64,000 nt of DNA. It comes from Streptomyces carminius. Lineage in GTDB: Bacteria > Actinomycetota > Actinomycetes > Streptomycetales > Streptomycetaceae. The position numbers were made by a program, and so were the translations under genes. The notes beneath the pieces are model-generated. The model ran no database searches. It had not been told where the DNA came from and saw only the letters and a program-made list of their open reading frames with translations. Shown piece by piece: positions 58,543-64,000 of this stretch. The stretch is taken from positions 1 through 64,000 of the forward strand of contig NZ_PGGW01000067.1 of NCBI RefSeq assembly GCF_002794255.1, in the 5' to 3' direction. How positions within the stretch are numbered: the stretch's first letter is position 1; each line of letters opens with the position of its first letter.

Positions 58543-59676
58543 CTACCGGGCCGCGACGGCCGCCGCGAGGGCCGCCAGCAGCGCCACCAGCACCACCAGG
58601 ATGGTCACCGGCAGCACCCACGGCCCCCGGTCGCCCCCCGGGGCGGACGGCGCGGACCCGGAACCGGCCGGCGGCCCGGGCGCGTCGGCCGGTGCCCGAC
58701 GCCGGCCGGCGTCGGGCCCGGCGCCCCCGTCGTCCGCCGGATCCCCGGAGGGCGCGGACCGGGGGGACTCCCCGGTGCGGTCGGCGCGGTCCGCGGACGG
58801 CCCCGGGGCGGGGCGCGGAGTGCCCCCGGCCGCGGCCACCCACAGCAGCCGCTCGACGGCGGCGGCCGTCGGGCGCTCTTCGGGATCCGCCCGCAGCAGC
58901 CCCTCCAGCACCGCCGCCAGCGGGCCCGCCTCCCGTACCGGCGGCAGGTCGGCGTCGGTGTACGAGGCCAGGGCCCGCAGGGTCTTCGCCGCGGTGTCGC
59001 GGCGGAACGGGGAGACGCCCGTCGCGGCCAGGTACAGCAGGACGCCCAGCGACCACATGTCCGAGGCCGGTCCGGGCGCGGCGCCCCGGGCGCACTCGGG
59101 CGCGGTGAACTCCGGAGCACCGACCGGCTCCCCGGTCCGGGCGTGCACGGTGTCGGCCTTCACCAGCGAGATGCCGAAGTCGGTGAGCACCACCCGGTTT
59201 CCCCCTCGGCCTTCGGCACGGGAGGTGCCCCCATTGCCCAGCAGGATGTTGGCGGGCTTGATGTCGCGGTGCCAGATCCCCGCCTCGTGCGCGTTGCGCA
59301 GTGCCGAGGCCGCCTCCGCCCCGATCCGCGCGGCGCGGGCCGGGGACACCGATCCCTCCGCGGCCAGCACGTCCTTCAGGGACAGCCCCCGTACCAGTTC
59401 CATCACGATCCACAGGCGGCCGTCCTCGACCACCACGTTGTGCACGGTGGTGGCGTTGCGGTGCGAGATGCGGCCGGCGGTCATGGCCTCCTGTTCCAGG
59501 CGGGTGTACAGCCGCCGGACCTCGTCCGGGGCGAGCTCCTCGGCCGCCCGGATCTCCTTGACCGCGACCTGCCTGCCCAGCGCCTCGTCGTGCGCCTGCC
59601 ACACCACGCCCACCTCGCCGCGGCCCAACTCGGCGGTGAGGCGGTACCGGTCGGCCAGCAGCCGTTCCGTGTCCAT
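58543..59676 (-). CDS. Membrane-anchored serine/threonine protein kinase
   Basis: A 377-aa Hanks-type kinase. Gly-loop LGRGEVGVVW (18-27), catalytic Lys40 (VAVKEI), HRDIKPANILL (Asp138), LTDFGIS (166-168), APE-like 'FTAPE', then a Pro/Ala/Asp-rich linker (about 275-350) and one C-terminal hydrophobic helix (about 352-374), with no extracellular sensor domain. Between NILL and DFG lie 19 residues instead of about 9 ('GGTSRAEGRG'), encoded by a REP-like palindrome. Its effect on activity is unknown; all key residues remain. ATG 59676 with GGGGGA upstream. Not a PASTA kinase. Confidence 0.92.
   Translation of the reverse strand: MDTERLLADRYRLTAELGRGEVGVVWQAHDEALGRQVAVKEIRAAEELAPDEVRRLYTRLEQEAMTAGRISHRNATTVHNVVVEDGRLWIVMELVRGLSLKDVLAAEGSVSPARAARIGAEAASALRNAHEAGIWHRDIKPANILLGNGGTSRAEGRGGNRVVLTDFGISLVKADTVHARTGEPVGAPEFTAPECARGAAPGPASDMWSLGVLLYLAATGVSPFRRDTAAKTLRALASYTDADLPPVREAGPLAAVLEGLLRADPEERPTAAAVERLLWVAAAGGTPRPAPGPSADRADRTGESPRSAPSGDPADDGGAGPDAGRRRAPADAPGPPAGSGSAPSAPGGDRGPWVLPVTILVVLVALLAALAAAVAAR
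59198..59233. repeat. REP-like palindromic element inside the kinase gene
   Basis: The sequence reads TTTCCCCCTCGGCCTTCGG then CACGGGAGGTGCCCCCA. The GGGAGGTGCCCCCA end and the central GCCTTCGGC match the dispersed Streptomyces intergenic repeat (arms CCTCCC/GGGAGG, loop TTCG), with imperfect pairing. It sits in frame in the kinase between its catalytic loop and DFG. Confidence 0.75.
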
Positions 59677-59843
59677 CGCGTGTCCCCCGTCCCCTGGCGT
59701 GATCGGATGCTGATGTCTCGTACTGTGTTCGTCAATCCCCTTGCGGGGAAGCTGAATCCGATGACCGGAATACCCGTGGGTCACGGTCGGGAGATAGGGT
59801 TACCCTGCCCGGGCCGGGAGCCCTCGTATGGGTGGGGAGAGTC

Positions 59844-60110
59844 ATGGAACAGATAACGGTGCGCAGCAGGGCACGAGTCCCTGCGATCCAGTGCGGGAGC
59901 GGTGCGACCAGTTCGCGCCTGGACCGGCACCTGAGCGTGCTGGCCGGTCCCGCCGTCCCCCAGGATGACACGGCGGAGGCCACCACGCTCATGCGCGAGC
60001 TGACCACGCGCGACACCGCACGCACCCGGTCGGGGAACCGGAGTGCCAGGGTGTCGCTGTTCGCACCGCTGCGGCGGCTGCGGCGCTCCATCTTCGGCGG
60101 GCGCGCCTGA
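59844..60110 (+). CDS. Small conserved hypothetical basic protein
   Basis: An 88-aa protein with no recognised family. It is Arg/Ser/Thr-rich, with pI expected to be high; the C-terminus 'FAPLRRLRRSIFGGRA' could be a membrane-associating amphipathic helix. GGGGAG lies 5 nt before ATG 59844, and a TAGGGT (59795-59800) is a plausible -10, so it is probably a real gene. It lies between the kinase (-) and the type-ISP-like gene (-). No function is claimed. Confidence 0.65.
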   Translation: MEQITVRSRARVPAIQCGSGATSSRLDRHLSVLAGPAVPQDDTAEATTLMRELTTRDTARTRSGNRSARVSLFAPLRRLRRSIFGGRA

Positions 60111-60235
60111 CCGCGCGCCGATCCTGACTTCCCACCGAGGGCCGGGCGGCGACGCCCGGCCCTGAGTGCTGCCCGTGTACCGCCGTCCCCGGTGGCACGG
60201 GTGCCGACCGGCCGGAGCAGAGCCCGGAGCAGAGC

Positions 60236-61525
60236 TCAGAGCAGGGCGAGCTGTCCCTCCGGGCCCTCCTCGGGGTGGTCCAGGACGGACGCCGGCCGCC
60301 GGGCGCCCGGCGGCACCGGGAGCACCCCGGCCGCGCGCAGCTCCGCGGTGCCGATCGCGGGAGCGCCGGCCAGCCGCCGGGCGAGTTCCTCCCGCGGACC
60401 GCTCAGCCGGTCGAGGAGGGTGAGCACGGTGATCAGCTCCAGCAGCTCGGAGGTCCACTCCGCCGGCCAGCGGGCGGGCCGCACCGCCTCCAGCGTGCCG
60501 GGCCCGGCCGGTGCCGTACGGCGGGCGAACCACTCCCGGAGCACCGGCGCGCCGCCCGCCTCGAACTCCCAGGCGGCCCGTGCCACCGGGGCTATCCGGC
60601 CGTCCCCCAGCCACAGGGCCTCCTCGTCCGCGTCGTGGCGCAGCCCGTCCGGGGCCGGCCGGCCGGGCAGGGCGGCCCGTACGTAGGGGCGCCGGCCGCC
60701 CGGCAGCCGCGGCCGGGTGCCGTCGCCGCAGCGGGTGCCCCGGGTGTGGATCCACAGCAGCCGGCGGCCCAGCGCGACGCCCTCCTCCCACACCGCGCGG
60801 TCCGCGGTGAGCGGTACGGCCGGGCCCGCGGGGCCCGGGCGCAGCGCGGCGGCGGTCCAGGCGAGGACGTCCTCGGCCGTCACCGCGGTGCCCAGCCGGG
60901 CGGAGAGCAGAGCGGGCAGCCCGGGGGCGAGGTTGGGCTCCCGGCCGCCGGGGCGCCGGTACAGGGGCCGGACGCGGTCGGGGCGGGCCGCCCGGGTCTC
61001 GGGGGGTGCCGGAGCGCTGACGGCGGGCAGCGTGGTGAAGACCGCCTCCAGGACGGGTGCGCGGGGCGCGGGGGCGGTCTCGACCAGGTGGATCTGCCGT
61101 TCGTCGGCGACCCGCCACAGCTCCGGCCGGGCGGCGTCGAGGAGCCGCTGGTCCGGTATCAGCCACTGCCGGTCGTGGAGCCCGGCCAGCACCCGCACCG
61201 GCTCCGGGCAGGGCCCGTCCTCCCGGTCGAGCCGCCCGGTGGACGCGGCCGCCGCTCCGGCCGGACCGGGCAGCCGGGGCACGGCGGAGCGTGTCGTACG
61301 GGCGCGGGTCGGAACGAACAGCCTCTCGCGCTCGGCGCCCCGGGCCCGGAGCAGCGCGGCCCAGCGGGCCCGCAGGGACGCCGGGTCGGAGGCCAGCACC
61401 CAGCCCCGGCCCGGCCGGAGCGGCCGGACGGACCAGGGCATCAGCTCGTCGAGCGGGAGCGCCCCGCCGTCCGCCGCCCCGTCACACACCCCGTCGCTCA
61501 CCCCTGTCGGTCCGCCGCCGTACAC
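60236..61525 (-). CDS. 'Type ISP restriction/modification enzyme'-like protein, specificity-domain only
   Basis: A 429-aa protein like those annotated 'type ISP restriction/modification enzyme' in Streptomyces. 'MPWSVRPLRPGRGWVLA' near residue 29, 'HDRQWLIPDQRLLDAARPELWRV', 'DRVRPLYRRPGGREPNLAP' and 'TAEDVLAWTAAALRP' (target-recognition/specificity-like region) are present. The nuclease, helicase and methyltransferase domains of true LlaBIII-type enzymes are absent: no NPPY, no DEAD box. So it is a stand-alone specificity-like part and not a working restriction enzyme. Start GTG 61525; GTG 61501 and ATG 61441 are alternatives. Confidence 0.75.
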   Translation of the reverse strand: MYGGGPTGVSDGVCDGAADGGALPLDELMPWSVRPLRPGRGWVLASDPASLRARWAALLRARGAERERLFVPTRARTTRSAVPRLPGPAGAAAASTGRLDREDGPCPEPVRVLAGLHDRQWLIPDQRLLDAARPELWRVADERQIHLVETAPAPRAPVLEAVFTTLPAVSAPAPPETRAARPDRVRPLYRRPGGREPNLAPGLPALLSARLGTAVTAEDVLAWTAAALRPGPAGPAVPLTADRAVWEEGVALGRRLLWIHTRGTRCGDGTRPRLPGGRRPYVRAALPGRPAPDGLRHDADEEALWLGDGRIAPVARAAWEFEAGGAPVLREWFARRTAPAGPGTLEAVRPARWPAEWTSELLELITVLTLLDRLSGPREELARRLAGAPAIGTAELRAAGVLPVPPGARRPASVLDHPEEGPEGQLALL

Positions 61526-61573
61526 CGCTGTCGCCCGTCTCCCGCGTCCCCGCCCGCATGGTACGGGCGGCGG

Positions 61574-62323
61574 TCAGTCCGCCTCCACGGTGACGGAGAA
61601 CGAGAAGCGGTCGCCGCGGTAGCGGATGCGGGCCACGTCCACCACCCGGCCGGTGTCGTCGTAGGTGACGCCGGTGTAGTGCAGGATGGGGCTGAGCAGC
61701 GGGACGTCGAGCAGCCCGGCCGTCTCGGGGTCGGCGAGCCGGGCCTGGACGGTGTCGGTGATGCGGCTGATCCGTACGCCCACCGTGTCGCGCAGCACCT
61801 TCGTCATCGGCCAGCGGACCAGGTCGTCCGGGTCGATGCGGGCGGCGAGTTCGGGACGGACCAGGTTGTCGGCCCAGTTGGTCGGATCGCCGCTGTCCCG
61901 GTCGCGGCGCAGCCGCCGGTAGGACACCGCCTCGGAGAGATCCGGGAAGTGCTCGGCCAGGTCCCCGGGGACCGGTGCCGGGCCGTGGCCCAGCAGGGCG
62001 GTCTCCTCGCCCGACTGCTGGGCCACGATGGCGTCCACCGAGCCCAGCAGCCGTACCGGCGCCCCGCTGCGGGCGCCGGGCTCGATGAACGTGCCGCGCC
62101 GCCGGTGCCGGCTGATCAGCCCCTCGTTCTCCAGCTCCTTGAGCGCCTGGCGCATGGTCAGCACGCTGACGCCGTAGTGCTCGGCGAGCCGCTCCTCGGT
62201 CGGCAGGCGCAGCGGCGCGCCGGGGGAGCGGCCGAGTATCGAGGCCCGCAGCGACTGCGAGACCTGGTACCACAGCGGCAGTTTGCGGTTCAGCGCGAGC
62301 GAGTCGGGGGCGAAGACGGTCAC
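61574..62323 (-). CDS. GntR family regulator with UTRA domain (HutC type)
   Basis: A 249-aa regulator: winged helix 'LWYQVSQSLRASIL' to 'LPTEERLAEHYGVSVLTMRQALKELENEGLISRHRRRGTFI' (in parts: PTEERLAEHYGVSVLTMRQAL), then a UTRA effector domain (about 100-245, 'SYRRLRRDRDSGDPTNWADN', 'TDTVQARLADPETAGLLDVP'). GTG 62323 has GGAGG 6 nt upstream. It is 117 nt downstream of hmgA on the same strand, so it is probably cotranscribed with or controls hmgA in response to an aromatic degradation intermediate; this is by position. Confidence 0.92.
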   Translation of the reverse strand: MTVFAPDSLALNRKLPLWYQVSQSLRASILGRSPGAPLRLPTEERLAEHYGVSVLTMRQALKELENEGLISRHRRRGTFIEPGARSGAPVRLLGSVDAIVAQQSGEETALLGHGPAPVPGDLAEHFPDLSEAVSYRRLRRDRDSGDPTNWADNLVRPELAARIDPDDLVRWPMTKVLRDTVGVRISRITDTVQARLADPETAGLLDVPLLSPILHYTGVTYDDTGRVVDVARIRYRGDRFSFSVTVEAD

Positions 62324-62440
62324 GGCGGCCTCCGGACGGCCTGACGGGGTGCGGCGGTACGGCTTCTGGGCGGTGCGGTGGTGCACACGGCGGCGCCGTG
62401 CCACGACGCGGATCACCGTACGCGGTGCCGGGGCGCCGCG

Positions 62441-63778
62441 TCAGGCCCTGAAGTGGCGCCCCAGCCCCTGCCACACCTCGTCGTAGCCGTCCTGGAGGTG
62501 CTCCGCGTCGCGGGCCTGCGCGGTGAGCACCACCGGCCAGCGGGTCTCGACCATGAAGGCGAGGCCGTCGTCCACCTTCCGCGGTACGAGCTCGGCGGCG
62601 CTCGCCTGCTCGAAGGTCTCCCGGTCCGGTCCGTGCGCCGACATCATGTTGTGCAGTGAGCCCCCGCCGGGGACGAAGCCGCCCGGGCCGGTCCGCTTGG
62701 CGTCGTAGGCGCCCTCGATCAGGCCCATGTACTCGCTCATCACGTTGCGGTGGAAGTAGGGGGGCCGGAAGGTGTCCTCGCCGACCAGCCAGCGCGGGGC
62801 GAACACCACGAAGTCCGCGTTCGCCAGGCCCGGGGTGTCGGACGGCGAGGTGAGGACGGTGAAGACCGACGGGTCGGGGTGGTCGTAGCTGATGCTGCCG
62901 ATCACGTTGAAGCGGCGCAGGTCGTAGACGTACGGCACATGGCTGCCGTGCCAGGCGACGACGTCCAGGGGCGAGTGGTCCCAGGTGGCCGTCCACAGGT
63001 CGCCGCAGAACTTGGTCACCACCTCCACCGGGCCCTCGACGTCCTCGAAGGCCGCGGTGGGGGCGAGGAAGTCCCGGGGGTTGGCCAGGCCGTTGGCGCC
63101 GATGGGGCCGAGGTCGGGGAGGGTGAAGGGGCGGCCCATGTTCTCGCAGACGTAGCCGCGCACGAGCGGGTCCAGCGGCTCGACGCGGAAGCGCACCCCG
63201 CGCGGGATCAGCGCCACCTGGCCCGGTGCGGCGGCCAGCAGGCCGAACTCGGTGCGCAGCAGCAGTCCGCCGCGCTCGGGCACGATCAGCAGTTCGCCGT
63301 CGGCGTCGCCGAACACCCGCTCCATGGGCGCGTCGGCGGCGTAGAGGTGGACGGCGACGCCCTCGCGCCGGGCGGCGTCGCCGTTGCCGCCCAGGGTCCA
63401 CAGCCCGGCCAGGAAGTCGGTGCCGGGCGCGGGGTCGGGCAGCGGGTCCCAGCGCAGCCGGTTGGGGTCCGGGGCGGTCTCGGCGAAGGGGGCGCCGCGC
63501 AGGCTCCCGTTCCCGGTGCGGACCAGGCGCGGATGGGCGGCCGAGGGGCGGATGCGGTACAGCCAGGAGCGGCGGTTGTGGGCGCGGGGCTCGGTGAAGG
63601 CGGTACCGCTGAGCTGCTCGGCGTAGAGCCCCAGGGGAGCGCGCTGCGGGGAGTTGCGGCCCACCGGAAGCGCTCCGGGGACGGCCTCCCCGCTGTGCTC
63701 GTTCCCGAACCCGGGGGAGTACGCCAGCCCCGCCGCGGTCTTGCGCGCCTGCTCGAAACCGCTCGTCGTGCCGCTCAT
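62441..63778 (-). CDS. hmgA: Homogentisate 1,2-dioxygenase
   Basis: A 445-aa non-heme Fe(II) dioxygenase that opens homogentisate to maleylacetoacetate in phenylalanine/tyrosine breakdown. Signatures: 'YSPGFGNEHSGEAVPGALP' N-terminus, 'FHRNVMSEYMGLIEG', where His and the Glu six residues later are iron ligands, and 'GGGSLHNMMSAHGPD' with the third His. Length matches the family. ATG 63778 has GGGAG 8 nt upstream; ATG 63799 is in frame but less suited. Preceded by a strong promoter TTGACG-18-TATGGT. Other pathway genes (hpd, fahA) are not in the window. Confidence 0.96.
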   Translation of the reverse strand: MSGTTSGFEQARKTAAGLAYSPGFGNEHSGEAVPGALPVGRNSPQRAPLGLYAEQLSGTAFTEPRAHNRRSWLYRIRPSAAHPRLVRTGNGSLRGAPFAETAPDPNRLRWDPLPDPAPGTDFLAGLWTLGGNGDAARREGVAVHLYAADAPMERVFGDADGELLIVPERGGLLLRTEFGLLAAAPGQVALIPRGVRFRVEPLDPLVRGYVCENMGRPFTLPDLGPIGANGLANPRDFLAPTAAFEDVEGPVEVVTKFCGDLWTATWDHSPLDVVAWHGSHVPYVYDLRRFNVIGSISYDHPDPSVFTVLTSPSDTPGLANADFVVFAPRWLVGEDTFRPPYFHRNVMSEYMGLIEGAYDAKRTGPGGFVPGGGSLHNMMSAHGPDRETFEQASAAELVPRKVDDGLAFMVETRWPVVLTAQARDAEHLQDGYDEVWQGLGRHFRA

Positions 63779-63802
63779 AGCAACGCTCCCGGTGCCCATG
63801 GT

Positions 63803-63844
63803 TTCCTGTCGAACACCATAGGAATGGGTGGGGGCGGGCGTCAA
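63803..63844 (-). promoter_or_regulatory. hmgA promoter with overlapping dyad
   Basis: On the minus strand TTGACG (63839-63844), 18-bp spacer, TATGGT (63815-63820). A dyad TTCCT-N12-AGGAA (63803-63824) surrounds the -10. The transcription start should be near 63808, about 30 nt before the ATG. Confidence 0.8.
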
Positions 63845-64000
63845 TCGGGAACGCGGGCGCCGCCGTGGAGCGCGTCGGGCGCACGGAGACCGTCGGCGCC
63901 GCCCGGTCCGCCGACCGCACCACCGTCGTCGGCATCGGCGGCAAGGAGCCGAGGGCCTCCTTCTCCCCGCCGGGGATCCTCCGCTTCGCACACCCGTCCC
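63845..64000. other. Window end, unassigned
   Basis: 156 bp beyond the hmgA promoter. Plus-strand GTG 63865 opens a frame that runs to the window end ('VERVGRTETVGAARSADRT', Arg/Thr/Gly-rich). It could be the start of a divergent gene but has no recognisable domain and no clear ribosome binding site. Confidence 0.3.

Noticed and set aside
60236..61525. A functional restriction-modification system
   Set aside because: No nuclease, helicase or methyltransferase motifs are present in this protein or its neighbours.
63865..64000. Start of a divergent gene beyond hmgA
   Set aside because: The frame is open but short, without a ribosome binding site or recognisable motif, so it is listed only as unassigned.

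Overview
The window is a piece of a Streptomyces (or very close actinomycete) chromosome. The DNA is about 70-75% G+C with strong third-position GC bias, GTG and TTG starts are common, genes often overlap by 4 bases (ATGA/GTGA), and the gene content is typical of the genus: streptogrisin-type proteases, a SepF-like protein, DUF5685, DUF5925, a 'type ISP' family protein and a DmdR1/IdeR iron box. The order tlyA-nadK-recN ... pyrG-nudix ... ald-parA-scpA-scpB-rluB ... tyrA-cmk-plsC-der is, from memory, the conserved core order seen in Streptomyces coelicolor (SCO17xx region). No insertion sequence, prophage, CRISPR array or tRNA was seen.

Layout. 1-1.8 kb: the 3' half of a 23S rRNA gene, 5S rRNA and a strong terminator, the end of an rrn operon. 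1.9-6.4 kb: an Arg/Asp/Gly-rich TPR protein with an internal 333-bp duplication, a DUF1015 protein and a HAD phosphatase. 6.5-10.7 kb: an iron-siderophore ABC importer, with the binding-protein gene divergent from two permeases and an ATPase, and an iron box between them. 10.8-16 kb: a methyltransferase, an SCP2-like protein, then the tlyA-nadK-recN operon. 16.1-19.1 kb: a LacI regulator with its own palindromic operator and a GH15 glucoamylase/trehalase-like enzyme. 19.6-24.1 kb: pyrG, an ADP-ribose NUDIX hydrolase and a STAND-like ATPase with a minisatellite. 24.3-30.7 kb: ald, then a ParA-like ATPase, a ribbon-helix-helix-like protein, ScpA, ScpB and a pseudouridine synthase, which look like one chromosome-organisation operon. 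30.8-36.9 kb: two convergent nucleotidyltransferases, tyrA, cmk, plsC-like and der. 37-42.4 kb: conserved unknowns, a glycosyltransferase pair, a tiny hydrophobic protein and a WYL regulator. 42.8-49.5 kb: an I78 inhibitor-like protein, a PAP2 phosphatase, a membrane mannosyltransferase-like protein, a DHA2 exporter, SflA/SepF-like and DUF5685. 49.7-54.8 kb: two secreted S1 proteases, asd, and a chitin/cellulose-type LPMO carrying a sortase signal. 55-64 kb: a DoxX/MarR divergon with paired palindromes, a small GntR protein, a DUF5925 AAA ATPase with a NADAR protein, a Ser/Thr kinase, a type-ISP-like protein, and a GntR regulator next to homogentisate dioxygenase.

The most unusual points are: (i) a REP-like palindromic repeat inside the reading frame of the Ser/Thr kinase, between its catalytic loop and DFG motif; (ii) a ParA plus RHH pair directly upstream of scpAB; (iii) an AAA ATPase-NADAR pair that may act on ADP-ribosylated substrates; (iv) a cell-wall-anchored LPMO; (v) several genes whose TANNNT -10 box lies 6-7 nt before the start codon, the leaderless arrangement; (vi) mutually exclusive hairpins upstream of pyrG.
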